NCBI GenBank assembly: GCA_006738865.1
Contig: AP019701.1
Span: forward strand, 248,001-312,000
Length of the DNA: 64,000 nt
From: Allostella sp. ATCC 35155
GTDB taxonomy: Bacteria > Pseudomonadota > Alphaproteobacteria > ATCC43930 > Allostellaceae
Direction: 5' to 3'
The first letter of the stretch is position 1. Every line of letters starts with the position of its first letter. Below are positions 25,644 through 34,015 of this stretch, piece by piece. A program made the position numbers and the translations under genes. The notes under the pieces are model-generated. The model saw only the letters and a list, made by a program, of their open reading frames with translations. It did no database searches and was not told the DNA's origin.

Positions 25644-26182
25644 AGGCTGCGGAATAAGCCGGCCGCGCGGCGGGTCCAGAACCGCGCGACCGGCCCCCGT
25701 GCCGCGCCGACCGCTGAAAATCTTCCAGAGATCGGCGTCCGAGAACCGCGATGTCCCGCCGGTACGGGCCAGTACCGGGGAAACCGCCGATGGAGAACGG
25801 GATCCTTCGAGCAGTCGGCGCCGGTGCCTTGCCGCCCGTTGCCGCCCGGCCAGACATGCAATTCTCTTGACACGACAACCTCGCGCCGCTCTAACCGTTC
25901 CGAACGAACCCCCCATCACTCGCAATTCGGGCGTCGGCGACAGGCTTCTCGCGGTCGGTGCCGCGGGACTGTGCATGACGGTACGACGATGAACGGCAAG
26001 CTTGGCTTGCGCGCGAGAATCGCTTTTGGCACCCTACAGGCCGTGGTGTGCGGAGGCGCGTTGCTACACAACATGTCGACTTCCCCCGCGCCGCCATCCG
26101 GCGGCGTCGCCCGAGTCCCACCGCTCGGCCGGGCACCGTCCGGCCGCCTGCCGCTAGGTTCCGCTCGGGAGGAATTCTGACC
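25644..26182. other. Intergenic region of 539 bp with no convincing gene
   Basis: The stretch between ubiK and ybjN-like gene holds a consensus-like promoter at 25867-25895 and a possible small open frame at 25989-26180 (63 codons, MNGKLGLRARIAFGTLQ at its start). I see no homology for that frame and its second half is proline-rich and looks non-coding. No tRNA, repeat or clear terminator was found. Confidence 0.5.
25867..25895 (+). promoter_or_regulatory. Sigma-70-type promoter upstream of the ybjN-like gene and proC
   Basis: A perfect -35 hexamer TTGACA (25867-25872) is followed after 17 bp by TCTAAC (25890-25895, 4 of 6 to TATAAT). If it drives ybjN-proC, the transcript would have a leader of about 280 bases. 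Confidence 0.5.
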
Positions 26183-26689
26183 ATGAGCATCACGTCCGCT
26201 TCCGAGGTCAGCGCCGGCGCGGCCAATCCGATCGACCTCGTCGAGGAGATCGTCGCTGCCAATGAGTGGGCGCATGAGCGTGCCAGCGACGACGAGATGT
26301 TCGTCGAGATCGGCGGCCGCTGGTGCGACTATCGGCTGTTCTTCGTCTGGCAGCCGGAGATGAACGCCCTGCTCTTCTCCTGCGGGTTCGAGATGAAGGT
26401 GCCGCGCGCGCGCCGCACGGCCGTGTTCGAGCTGCTGTCGCTGGTCAACGAGAAGCTGTGGCTCGGCCATTTCGACCTCGCCGGCGACACCAACCAGCCG
26501 AGTTTCCGCCATGCCCTGCTGCTGCGCGGCTCGCTCGGCGCCAGCGTCGAGCAGGTCGAGGATATCGTCGACTCCGCCATCAGCGAGTGCGAGCGGTTCT
26601 ATCCCGCCTTCCAGTTCGTCGTCTGGGGCGGCAAGCCACCGGGCGAGGCGCTGACCGCGGCGATGATCGACCCGGTCGGCGAAGCCTGA
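26183..26689 (+). CDS. YbjN domain-containing protein
   Basis: The 168-residue protein has the YbjN/type III secretion chaperone-like fold sequence: GGRWCDYRLFFVWQPEMNALLFSCGFEMKVP, RRTAVFELLSLVNEKLWLGHFDL and LRGSLGASVEQVEDIVDSAISECERFYPAFQFVVWGG. Alphaproteobacterial members commonly sit just before proC, as here. The function is unknown. The ATG follows GGAGG at the expected distance and was preferred over a longer upstream open frame. Confidence 0.88.
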   Translation: MSITSASEVSAGAANPIDLVEEIVAANEWAHERASDDEMFVEIGGRWCDYRLFFVWQPEMNALLFSCGFEMKVPRARRTAVFELLSLVNEKLWLGHFDLAGDTNQPSFRHALLLRGSLGASVEQVEDIVDSAISECERFYPAFQFVVWGGKPPGEALTAAMIDPVGEA

Positions 26690-26724
26690 GGAATTACGAC
26701 CGGCACGATGATGGGGGCGCGCAA

Positions 26725-27543
26725 GTGACGGATGCTGGGATCGGACCGCTGCTGCTCGTCGGCTGCGGCAAGATGGGCGGGGCGATGCTGGAGGGCTGGC
26801 ATGCCCGTGGCCTGACCACTGCCGGCTGCGTCGTCGTCGAGCCGTCCGCAGACCCGCGCATCGCCGACCTGGCCGGCATCCGGCTGCATGCCGATGCCGA
26901 AGCCATCGCCGCCGATTTCCGGCCCGGCGTCGTCGTCCTGGCGGTGAAGCCGCAGAGCATGGATGCGGTGCTGCCCGCCTATCGCCGCTTTGCCGGTCCC
27001 GACACCGTCTTCCTGTCGATCGCCGCGGGCAAGACCATCGGCTATTTCGAGCGCGGCCTGGGTGCCGTGCCGATCGTCCGGGCGATGCCGAACACGCCGG
27101 CCGCGGTCGGCGAGGGCATGACGGTCGCGGTCCCCAACGCGCAGGTCACGGCGGCGCAACGGCAGGCCTGCGACCGGCTGCTGGCGGCGGTCGGCGAAAT
27201 CGCCTGGGTCGAGGAGGAAGGGCTGATCGACGCCGTCACGGCGGTCTCGGGCGGCGGACCGGCCTACGTCTTTCTCCTGATCGAATGCCTGGCCGAAGCC
27301 GGCCGCGAGGCGGGGCTGCCGGCCGAACTCGCCATGCGCCTCGCCCGGACGACGGTGGCCGGATCGGGCGCGCTGGTGCGCCAGTCGGCGGAGCCGGCGG
27401 CGACGCTGCGGCGCAACGTCACCTCGCCGAACGGCACCACGCAGGAGGCCCTGGCGGTGCTGATGGCGCCCGACGGGCTGCAACCGCTGATGACCCGGGC
27501 CATCGCCGCCGCGACCCGGCGCTCGCGGGAACTGGCCGGCTGA
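26725..27543 (+). CDS. proC: Pyrroline-5-carboxylate reductase
   Basis: The 272-residue protein has the Rossmann motif LLLVGCGKMGGAMLEGW, VLAVKPQSMDAVL, IVRAMPNTPAAVGEGMT and the substrate/C-terminal signature DAVTAVSGGGPAYVFLLIECLAEAG, all typical of ProC, which makes proline from pyrroline-5-carboxylate with NAD(P)H. The only in-frame start near the conserved N-terminus is GTG 26725. It lies 35 bp after the ybjN-like gene. Confidence 0.95.
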   Translation: MTDAGIGPLLLVGCGKMGGAMLEGWHARGLTTAGCVVVEPSADPRIADLAGIRLHADAEAIAADFRPGVVVLAVKPQSMDAVLPAYRRFAGPDTVFLSIAAGKTIGYFERGLGAVPIVRAMPNTPAAVGEGMTVAVPNAQVTAAQRQACDRLLAAVGEIAWVEEEGLIDAVTAVSGGGPAYVFLLIECLAEAGREAGLPAELAMRLARTTVAGSGALVRQSAEPAATLRRNVTSPNGTTQEALAVLMAPDGLQPLMTRAIAAATRRSRELAG

Positions 27544-27551
27544 CGGCAGGG

Positions 27552-27571
27552 CCGGCCCCCGCGGGGGCCGG
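27552..27571. terminator. GC-rich palindrome between convergent proC and the amidase gene
   Basis: The 20-base perfect palindrome CCGGCCCCCGCGGGGGCCGG lies 8 bp after proC and 20 bp from the amidase stop. Its place between convergent genes suggests a bidirectional terminator, though there is no T-tract on either side. Confidence 0.55.
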
Positions 27572-27595
27572 ACACCTCTACCCGGACACCTCTAC
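27568..27595. repeat. 14-bp tandem duplication at the amidase stop codon
   Basis: CCGGACACCTCTAC is repeated perfectly at 27568-27581 and 27582-27595. The second copy contains the amidase stop codon (complement of CTA, 27592-27594), so the event did not change the protein if the original stop lay at the same place. Confidence 0.9.
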
Positions 27596-28413
27596 AGGGG
27601 GCGCAGGAATTCCTTCTGCGCGAAGTACCGGCCGACCGCCCGGACGGTGGCTTGCGCGACCTTGGCCCGGTGGTTCGGGTTGAGCAGCAGCCGTTCGTCC
27701 TGCCGGTTGGAGAGGTAGCCCATCTCCAGCAGCACGGAGGGAATGTCCGGCGCCTTCAGCACGGTGAAGCCGGCGAAGCGGTGGCTCGACGAGATCAGGG
27801 TCGTGTGGCGCGCCAGTTCCGGCAGCAGGCCGGATGCGAAGACGGCCGACCGGTTCTTGGTCTCGCGCTGCATCAGGTCGATGAGGATGCGGCTCACCTC
27901 GCGCGACTGATGGGCGAGGTTCACGCCGGCCAGCAGATCGGCCTGATTCTCCTTCTGGGCGAGCGCCGCGGCCTGGGCATCGGAGGCGACCTCCGAGAGC
28001 GTGTAGACCGAGGCGCCGCGAATGTCCGGCCGGCCGATCGAGTCGGCGTGCAGCGAGATGAAGAGCTCGCCTTCGACGTCGCGGGCAAGCTCGACCCGCT
28101 GGCCGAGCCCGAGGAAAGTGTCGTCGCGCCGCGTCAGGATCGGCCGATAGCGACCGGTCGCGCGGAGCTGGATGTACAGCTCGCGCGCAGCCGCCAGCGT
28201 GACGTCCTTCTCGTGCGAGCCGCTGAAGCCGATCGTGCCCGGATCATGGCCCCCATGACCGGCATCGATGACAATGGTCGGCTTTCGCGGTCCACGCGGC
28301 ATGGCGCTGGCCGGAACCGGCAACGCGGTTGCGGAAAAAGCGAGTGTCGCCATTCCCGTCAGCATGGAACGGCGGCTCAGCCGCTGCGGCGATTGGCGCG
28401 GATCGTCCGTCAC
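27592..28413 (-). CDS. N-acetylmuramoyl-L-alanine amidase (Amidase_3)
   Basis: The 273-residue protein has a twin-arginine signal (RLSRRSMLTGMATLAFSATALPVPASA) and an Amidase_3 zinc domain: IVIDAGHGGHDPG (zinc His), SGSHEKDVTL (zinc Glu), LFISLHADS (zinc His) and SVLLEMGYLSNRQDE (catalytic Glu). It cleaves peptide stems from peptidoglycan in the periplasm, for cell separation. There is no AMIN domain, so it is the short AmiA-like form. It is convergent with proC. Confidence 0.93.
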   Translation of the reverse strand: MTDDPRQSPQRLSRRSMLTGMATLAFSATALPVPASAMPRGPRKPTIVIDAGHGGHDPGTIGFSGSHEKDVTLAAARELYIQLRATGRYRPILTRRDDTFLGLGQRVELARDVEGELFISLHADSIGRPDIRGASVYTLSEVASDAQAAALAQKENQADLLAGVNLAHQSREVSRILIDLMQRETKNRSAVFASGLLPELARHTTLISSSHRFAGFTVLKAPDIPSVLLEMGYLSNRQDERLLLNPNHRAKVAQATVRAVGRYFAQKEFLRPL

Positions 28414-28583
28414 GATCGACCTGACCCCCCGTTGATTCAGGTAGTTGCGCCGGAGTCTTATAGCATCGCGAAAGCCGGGTGCAAGGCAGCATGTCGGCGA
28501 ATGCGGGAAGCGGCGCGGAATCGCGCTGGCCGGCGGCCCGCGACCGCACCATGTATGGTATGCCGAATCGGGAGGACGACGAA

Positions 28584-29252
28584 ATGGCGAAGGCTGCGCG
28601 CCGGACCTCGACGGACGAGGATCTCGAACAGCTGGTCATCGACACCGCCATGCGGCTGGCCGTCGAGCGCGGCTGGCGCCGAGTCGCGCTGGCGGACATC
28701 GCGCTGGCGGCGGGGCGACCGCTTGCGGACCTCTACCGGCAGTTCCCGTCGAAGTCGGCGATTCTCGAGGCGATCGGCCGCCGCGCGGATCTGGCGGTGG
28801 CGCGTGGGACGGACCTGGCGGCGGACGCGGACGAACGCCCGCGGGACCGGCTGTTCGACGTCGTCATGCGCCGGCTGGAGTACCTCGCGCCGTGGCGGCC
28901 GGGGCTGGCGGCGGTGACGCGCGACCTGCGCGGCGATCCGCTCTCGGGCATCGCGGCGTTGCCCTCCTTCCGCCGCTCCCTGCGCTGGATGATGGAAGCG
29001 GCGGGCCTCGACACCGCCGGGTTGCGTGGCGCCGTCCGCACCAAGGCCTTCGCCGCGGCCTATCTCGCAGCGGCGGCGACATGGCTCGACGACGATTCGC
29101 CCGATCTCACACGGACCATGGCCCGGCTCGACCGGGCGCTGCGGCGGATCGACGACTGGACCGCGCTGTTCGGCGGCGGGCCCGCGGCGGGCCGACCGGA
29201 TGTCGCAGCGCCGGACGTTTCAGGATCGAATGGTGCAGTGCAGCAAGAATAG
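28584..29252 (+). CDS. TetR/AcrR family transcriptional regulator
   Basis: The 222-residue protein has an N-terminal TetR HTH (VALADIALAAGRPLADLYRQFPSKSAILEAIGRRADLA, residues ~35-75) and a helical C-terminal domain. The ATG at 28584 follows GGAGG; longer open frames start upstream. A short inverted repeat ACCAT-GT-ATGGT (28548-28559) lies 25 bp before the start and may be an autoregulatory site. It lies 65 bp upstream of the phasin gene on the same strand. A link between the regulator and the phasin is plausible but not shown. Confidence 0.87.
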   Translation: MAKAARRTSTDEDLEQLVIDTAMRLAVERGWRRVALADIALAAGRPLADLYRQFPSKSAILEAIGRRADLAVARGTDLAADADERPRDRLFDVVMRRLEYLAPWRPGLAAVTRDLRGDPLSGIAALPSFRRSLRWMMEAAGLDTAGLRGAVRTKAFAAAYLAAAATWLDDDSPDLTRTMARLDRALRRIDDWTALFGGGPAAGRPDVAAPDVSGSNGAVQQE

Positions 29253-29266
29253 TTGCAGTGCAGCAA
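29234..29266 (+). promoter_or_regulatory. TGC-rich direct repeat upstream of the phasin gene
   Basis: TGCAGTGCAGCAA occurs twice, at 29234-29246 and 29254-29266, exactly 20 bp apart (two helical turns). The second copy is within TTGC-AGTGCA-GCAA, an inverted repeat. Regulators of phasin genes (PhaR) in related bacteria are known to bind TGC-rich elements, so this is a candidate PhaR operator. The first copy lies inside the end of the tetR gene. Confidence 0.55.
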
Positions 29267-29317
29267 AAATCTGCTAGAGCTTCCCCGCATCCCGTCCCCC
29301 CGAGCCGGAGAGCGACC

Positions 29318-29770
29318 ATGGCCGAGCCCAAGAATCCCTTTCTCGATTTCGACGTGACCCGCCTCGTCGGCGAGTTTCGCCTGCCGGGCCTCGACACCGA
29401 GGCGATGATGGCCGCGCAGCGCCGCAACATCGAAGCCGTGACGCGTGCCAACCAGCTCGCGGCCGAGGGCATGCAGGCGGTCATGAAGCGGCAGGCCGAG
29501 ATCCTGCGCCAGACGATGGAAGAGGCCTCGCGCATGATGGGCGACATCGCCCAGGCGGGCGGCCCCGAGCGTCAGGCGGCCAAGCAGGCGGAGGTCGCCA
29601 AGGCGGCCTTCGAGAAGGCGATCAGCAACATGAAGGAAATCGCCGACCTGATGGCGCGCGCCAACCAGGACACCTTCGCCGTCATCAACAAGCGCGTCGC
29701 GGAGAGCATGGACGAGGTCCGCGCGCAGCTCGCCAAGGCGGCCGACGGCACCGCCAAGCCCAAGGCCTGA
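29318..29770 (+). CDS. Phasin family protein
   Basis: The 150-residue helical protein has a phasin_2-type core: DTEAMMAAQRRNIEAVTRANQLAAEGMQAVMKRQAEILRQTMEEAS, then a long amphipathic helix and a lysine/alanine-rich tail ending TAKPKA. Phasins coat polyhydroxyalkanoate granules. No PHA synthase is in the window. GGAGAG precedes the ATG. The TGC-rich repeats upstream suggest PhaR-type control. Confidence 0.88.
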   Translation: MAEPKNPFLDFDVTRLVGEFRLPGLDTEAMMAAQRRNIEAVTRANQLAAEGMQAVMKRQAEILRQTMEEASRMMGDIAQAGGPERQAAKQAEVAKAAFEKAISNMKEIADLMARANQDTFAVINKRVAESMDEVRAQLAKAADGTAKPKA

Positions 29771-29844
29771 GCCGCACGGCCGGGTTCCGACCTTCGCCTC
29801 CCGGCTGGCGGAAGCCGGCGGGAGGCGATAGGGTCGCCCGCGCC

Positions 29845-30210
29845 ATGAGCGATGCAGCGACCCCGGCCAAGCCGGATCAGATCACCTACGAGGATTTCGC
29901 CCGGGTCGACGTCCGGGTCGGGACCATCGTCGCGGCCGAGCCCTTTCCCCAGGCGCGCCGCCCCGCCTATCGCCTGCAGGTCGATTTCGGACCGGAGATC
30001 GGCGTGCGGAAGAGTTCCGCGCAGCTCACCGTCCACTATCGGCCGGAGGAACTGGTCGGCCGGCAGGTGGCGGGCGTCGTCAACTTCCCGCCGCGCCAGA
30101 TCGGCCCGATGCGATCGGAGGTGCTGGTGCTGGGCTTCCCCGACGCCGACGGCGCGGTCGTGCTGATCGCTCCGGACAAGCCGGTGCCGAACGGCGGGCG
30201 CCTGTTCTGA
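29845..30210 (+). CDS. csaA: CsaA-like tRNA-binding / export chaperone protein
   Basis: The 121-residue protein is a single tRNA-binding OB-fold domain: ITYEDFARVDVRVGTIVAAEPFPQARRPAYRLQVDFGPEIGVRKSSAQLT, VVNFPPRQIGPMRSEVLVLGF. This matches CsaA, a small dimeric protein with chaperone activity and homology to the C-terminus of MetRS. It is convergent with coq7. Confidence 0.93.
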   Translation: MSDAATPAKPDQITYEDFARVDVRVGTIVAAEPFPQARRPAYRLQVDFGPEIGVRKSSAQLTVHYRPEELVGRQVAGVVNFPPRQIGPMRSEVLVLGFPDADGAVVLIAPDKPVPNGGRLF

Positions 30211-30217
30211 GCGGCCG

Positions 30218-30793
30218 TCAGATCCGCTGGGAGAGGCGAATCGCCAGCCGGGACGCCGCCTTGATCGCGGCCGACAGCACGGGGTAGGCGGGAGCCTCTG
30301 CAGCGCCGGCCAGCAGCGCCGTGTCGCGGTGCTCCAGCTCCTCGGCGCGGAATTCCTCGACCTGGGCCCGGATCTCGGGCTCGCTGGTGCCCAGCGCCTC
30401 CGACTGGCCGCGATAATGCTCGTCGATGACCTCCTCGACGGCGACGGTGCACGCCATCGCCGCCTTCTCGCCGAGGAGGGCCGTGGCGGCGCCCAGCGCG
30501 TAGCCGGCGAGGTGCCAGACCGGCAGCAGCGCCGTCGGCCGCACCCGCCGCTCGACGATCAGCCGCTCGAAGGATTCGAGATGGCGGGACTCCTGCTCGG
30601 CCATGTGGCGGATCGCAGGGCCGGACGGGCCGCGTCCCAGGACCGCCAGCTGGCCCTCGTAGATGCGGCGGGCACCGTACTCGCCGGCATGGTCGACGCG
30701 GATCATCCGCGCCAGCTGTTCGGGCGCGGCGGGGTCGCCGGGCAGGCGCCAGCCGAGCGCGGGCGCGGTGCGGGGCGGGCTGCGATCGGTCAT
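30218..30793 (-). CDS. coq7: Demethoxyubiquinone hydroxylase (Coq7 family)
   Basis: The 191-residue di-iron protein has the Coq7 repeats IRVDHAGEYGARRIYEGQ, MAEQESRHLESF, VAVEEVIDEHYRGQ and FRAEELEHRDTAL, giving the E-x-x-H ligands of the ferritin-like site. It hydroxylates demethoxyubiquinone in ubiquinone synthesis. The ATG overlaps the dsbB stop (ATGA at 30790-30793), so the two are co-translated. UbiK is encoded 5 kb upstream. Confidence 0.94.
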   Translation of the reverse strand: MTDRSPPRTAPALGWRLPGDPAAPEQLARMIRVDHAGEYGARRIYEGQLAVLGRGPSGPAIRHMAEQESRHLESFERLIVERRVRPTALLPVWHLAGYALGAATALLGEKAAMACTVAVEEVIDEHYRGQSEALGTSEPEIRAQVEEFRAEELEHRDTALLAGAAEAPAYPVLSAAIKAASRLAIRLSQRI

Positions 30794-31287
30794 CGGGCGC
30801 TCCCTTGGCGAAGGCGGCCGGCCGTGCGCAGCGCAAGCGCGGCCAGCAGCAGCGAGAAGATGGCGTTGAAGCCGGCCAGCGAGATGCCGAACAGTGCCCA
30901 CGGCACCTCGTCGCAGCGCACGACCGGACGGTCGACGATCATGCGCTGGAAGTCGGCCAGCGTCCTGGCCCCCGACAGCGGGGCGCTGCAGGTGGCCGGT
31001 CCGGCGACCCAGTGCTGCTCGACGGCGACGTGGTAGGCGGCGAGCAGGAAGCTGCCGGCGAAGATCAGCGCGAAGAGGAGCGGCAGGAACGGTCCGGCCC
31101 GGCGGCGGACGGGCGGCAGGACCAGCGACAGCGCCGCGATGGCGCCGGCGACCCACCACGGCCAGCGCTGCCAGAGACACAGCACGCAGGGTGCCAGCCC
31201 GCCGACATGCTCGAACAGCAGCGCGCCGCCGAGTACCGCGACGCAGCCCGCCAGGATGATGGCCGCCAGACCCTTGCTCGATTCCAT
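30790..31287 (-). CDS. dsbB: Disulfide bond formation protein B
   Basis: The 165-residue membrane protein has four hydrophobic segments, the first periplasmic pair of cysteines in APCVLCLWQRWPWW (C-V-L-C) and a second pair in GPATCSAP and VVRCDEVPW. It reoxidises DsbA and passes electrons to quinones, which fits co-expression with a ubiquinone biosynthesis gene. The start follows a weak ribosome binding site. Confidence 0.92.
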   Translation of the reverse strand: MESSKGLAAIILAGCVAVLGGALLFEHVGGLAPCVLCLWQRWPWWVAGAIAALSLVLPPVRRRAGPFLPLLFALIFAGSFLLAAYHVAVEQHWVAGPATCSAPLSGARTLADFQRMIVDRPVVRCDEVPWALFGISLAGFNAIFSLLLAALALRTAGRLRQGSAR

Positions 31288-31388
31288 GCGCCGTCCGCTT
31301 CCCTCTGCCCGACCGGATTAGCCCAGCGGCTGCCGGCACGCCACAAAGCTGTTGTCGCGGCGCCGCTCCGGCGACTATCCAGGACGGG

Positions 31389-31961
31389 ATGTCGCACCCT
31401 CCGGAGGCGGCCGCCCTGTCCCGGCCCGTCCCCTCCCGCGCCCAGCTCTTCCTCGCCTTCCTCGGGATCGCCATGTCCGGGTTCGGCGGCGTGCTGCCAT
31501 GGGCCAGGCGGATGCTGGTCGAACGGCGCGGCTGGCTGTCCGGGGCCGAATTCACCGACGTGCTCGGGCTCTGCCAGTTCCTTCCGGGCCCCAACATCGT
31601 CAACGTGTCGATCGCCGTCGGCAGCCGCTTCCATGGGCTCGGCGGGGCCCTGGCGGCGCTGTCGGGCCTGCTCGGCGGGCCGGTGGCGCTGATGTGCGTG
31701 GCCGGCGCGCTCTATGCCCGGTTCGGCGGCCACGGGGCCGTGCGCCAGATCTTCGCCGGCGTCGCCGCCGCTGCCGCCGGGCTGATCGTCGCCATGGCGG
31801 TCAAGATGGCCGTGCCGCTGGTCCGCGAGCGGCCGCTGGAGGCGGTGCCGATCGCGCTCGCCGGCTTCGTCCTGGTCGGGCTGCTGCGCTGGCCGCTCGT
31901 CTGGGTGCTGCCGCCGCTCCTGGCCGCGGGGATGGCGGTCGCCTGGTGGCGGCGGGGATAG
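31389..31961 (+). CDS. Chromate transporter, N-terminal half-type (short ChrA)
   Basis: The 190-residue membrane protein is a single CHR domain with the family phrases AFLGIAMSGFGGVLPWARRMLVERRGWLSGAEFTDVLGLCQFLPGPNIVNVSIAVG. Short-chain ChrA proteins occur as tandem pairs that together form the exporter; the partner begins 8 bp downstream. Substrates are chromate or related oxyanions, though a physiological role other than chromate export is possible. Confidence 0.9.
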   Translation: MSHPPEAAALSRPVPSRAQLFLAFLGIAMSGFGGVLPWARRMLVERRGWLSGAEFTDVLGLCQFLPGPNIVNVSIAVGSRFHGLGGALAALSGLLGGPVALMCVAGALYARFGGHGAVRQIFAGVAAAAAGLIVAMAVKMAVPLVRERPLEAVPIALAGFVLVGLLRWPLVWVLPPLLAAGMAVAWWRRG

Positions 31962-31969
31962 CGGCCGCG

Positions 31970-32491
31970 ATGGGCGAGATCGGCACTCTCATCCGCCACT
32001 TCGCGCTGCTGTCGCTGCTGGCCTTCGGCGGCGGCAACACGGTGCTGCCCGAGATGCACCGCCAGGCCGTCGAGGTCTCGGGCTGGCTGACCGAGCAGCA
32101 GTTCGCGGACCTCTTCGCCATCGCCCAGGCCGCGCCCGGGCCGAACATCCTGATCGTGACCCTGATCGGTTGGCAGGTGGCCGGCCTGGCCGGCGCGCTC
32201 GCGGCGACGGCCGCCATCTGCACGCCGGCCTGCACGCTGACCTACATCGCGGCCAATCTCTGGCACCGCTTCCGCGACCGGCCGTGGCGGCGGATCCTCC
32301 AGCGCGGGCTGGCGCCGGTGACGGTCGGCATCGTCGCGGCCGGCGCCTGGGTGGTGGCCGAGACCGTCGACCGCTCGCTGGTCGCGCTGGCGCTCACCCT
32401 GGCGACGGCGGCCGTCTCGCTCTGGACGCGCCTCAATCCCCTCTGGGTGCTGGTCGCCGGCGGCGTGCTGGGGGCGGCCGGCTGGGTCTGA
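31970..32491 (+). CDS. Chromate transporter, C-terminal half-type (short ChrA)
   Basis: The 173-residue second CHR domain has ALLSLLAFGGGNTVLPEMHRQAVEVSGWLTEQQFADLFAIAQAAPGPNILIVTLIGWQVAG, the usual partner sequence of the upstream half. The ATG at 31970 starts 8 bp after the first gene's stop. A longer upstream frame overlaps the first gene and is not supported. Confidence 0.9.
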   Translation: MGEIGTLIRHFALLSLLAFGGGNTVLPEMHRQAVEVSGWLTEQQFADLFAIAQAAPGPNILIVTLIGWQVAGLAGALAATAAICTPACTLTYIAANLWHRFRDRPWRRILQRGLAPVTVGIVAAGAWVVAETVDRSLVALALTLATAAVSLWTRLNPLWVLVAGGVLGAAGWV

Positions 32492-32562
32492 TGGCTGGGT
32501 CTGATGGCGGGCGCTTCCGCCATTCCATTCGCTGGCCGCCGTCGCTATGTTCCGCGCCGAGT

Positions 32563-32648
32563 GCCCCTGTGGCGGAATGGTAGACGCGGCAGACTCAAAA
32601 TCTGTTGTCCGCAAGGGCGTGTTGGTTCGAGTCCGACCAGGGGCACCA
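32563..32648 (+). tRNA. tRNA-Leu (anticodon CAA)
   Basis: An 86-base tRNA folds with a 7-bp acceptor stem (GCCCCTG with CAGGGGC), a D-arm GCGGAATGGTAGACGC, anticodon stem-loop GCAGA-CTCAAAA-TCTGT giving anticodon CAA, a long variable arm TGTCCGCAAGGGCGT as in class II tRNAs, T-arm GTTGG-TTCGAGT-CCGAC, and an encoded CCA end. It reads UUG leucine codons. A TATGTT -10-like hexamer lies 11 bp upstream. Confidence 0.97.
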
Positions 32649-32704
32649 TTCTATCGGCCGGACGTTGAGACCATCTTCTTGGGCTCCATCTGGCGGAACA
32701 GAGC

Positions 32705-33928
32705 ATGCCTGAGACTGTCGATGGCGACGTGTTCGATCCACCGGTCTTCATCACGGAGGCGCTGACGCGGCGCCCCGCGCGAAAGGCCGACCATCTTCAG
32801 GAGAAGCAGGCCCTGCAGGAGCTGGCCGCCCGGATGGTCGACGAACCGGCCGCCGTCCTGCCGCGGTTCGTCGACCTTGCGATGGCGATGACGGGCGGGA
32901 CCGCTGCCGGCATCAGCCTGTACGAGGGCGGCCCCCCGCCAGGCTTGTTCCGCTGGCACTATCTTCGCGGCAGGCTTGCCCGGTTCGACGGTGCGGTCAC
33001 ACCCCGGAACTTCAGTCCTTGCGGCATCACCCTCGACTGCATGACGCCCATTCTGACATCCCATCCCGAGCGCATGTACGACTGGATCGCCGAAGCGGGC
33101 ATTGCCGTTCCGGAAGTGCTCCTCGTGCCGCTGTTCATTCGCGGGAGGGAGCCGCTCGGCACCTTGTGGATCGTGTCCGACGAGGAGGAGCACTTCGACA
33201 GCGGCGATGCGCGCGTCGCGACGGAACTCTCGACCTTCGTCGGCCTGGCCCTTCGGATGCTGCAGACGGAACGCAGTCTGATCGACGCTCTCGACGAGCA
33301 GAAGATGCTCGCCGCCGAGATGAACCATCGGGTGAAGAACGCGTTCGCGCTCATCCAGGGCCTGATCCACGTCAGCATGAGGGGTGCAAAGGATCCGGGC
33401 GACATGGCGAGGAGCCTGTCCGGGCGCCTGCGGGCATTGGCCGATGCGCATGCCCTGACGAGCCGGGAATCCCGCGATCCTGGTGCCGGACCGGAAACGG
33501 CCGACCTGGCCAGCCTTCTTGCGGTGATTGTCGGGGCCTATGTCGGGGTAGACGGCCAACCGCGCGTCGCGCTGCGCGGCCCGCCAATCCGGTGCCGCGA
33601 GGGCGCGGTCAACGGCATTGCGCTCATTTTCCACGAACTGGCGACGAACTGCGCCAAGTACGGCGCGCTCCAGGCGGAGAGCGGTGGCGTCGAGGTCGAG
33701 TGGCGGGTCGAAGGCGGCCGGCTTGCGATCACGTGGTGCGAGCATGGCGGCCCGCCCATTCTGGCGCCGCCCGCAGCGACCGGATTCGGCTCCCGGCTGT
33801 TGCAGAGCACGATCACGCAGCGGTTCGGCGGAGAGCTGCGGCACGAGTGGAACCGGGATGGCCTGCGGGCGACCATCGCGATCCCGACCGACCGGGTGCT
33901 GGATCCGGCAGTCGCCGCGTCCGCATGA
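32705..33928 (+). CDS. HWE-type sensor histidine kinase with GAF domain
   Basis: The 407-residue soluble kinase has a GAF-like sensor (residues ~40-190) and an HWE kinase core: phospho-acceptor His208 in AAEMNHRVKNAFALIQGL, N-box LIFHELATNCAKYGAL with the extra His310, and TWCEHGGP (Trp344 and Glu346), which define the HWE family. It has no membrane segment or receiver domain. HWE kinases in alphaproteobacteria often serve light or general stress signalling; no PhyR/EcfG genes are nearby. It follows the tRNA by 56 bp. Confidence 0.88.
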   Translation: MPETVDGDVFDPPVFITEALTRRPARKADHLQEKQALQELAARMVDEPAAVLPRFVDLAMAMTGGTAAGISLYEGGPPPGLFRWHYLRGRLARFDGAVTPRNFSPCGITLDCMTPILTSHPERMYDWIAEAGIAVPEVLLVPLFIRGREPLGTLWIVSDEEEHFDSGDARVATELSTFVGLALRMLQTERSLIDALDEQKMLAAEMNHRVKNAFALIQGLIHVSMRGAKDPGDMARSLSGRLRALADAHALTSRESRDPGAGPETADLASLLAVIVGAYVGVDGQPRVALRGPPIRCREGAVNGIALIFHELATNCAKYGALQAESGGVEVEWRVEGGRLAITWCEHGGPPILAPPAATGFGSRLLQSTITQRFGGELRHEWNRDGLRATIAIPTDRVLDPAVAASA

Positions 33929-34015
33929 CGGCAGCGGAGCGGTCGGAATTGCGGCACGAAGGCGCGGCTGCGGGAGCGGGGGCAGTGCATCCCGCTCCCG
34001 GTCGGCCCGGTATGA

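Noticed and set aside
25989-26180. 63-codon frame between ubiK and the ybjN-like gene
   Set aside because: No ribosome binding site of note, no recognisable homology and a Pro/Gly-rich second half. I left it as a possible but unsupported small gene.
32545-32765. Small open frames over the tRNA-Leu gene on both strands, with phrases such as GGMVDAADSKS and VRVRPGAP
   Set aside because: These are the well-known artefacts of translating a tRNA-Leu gene, not proteins.
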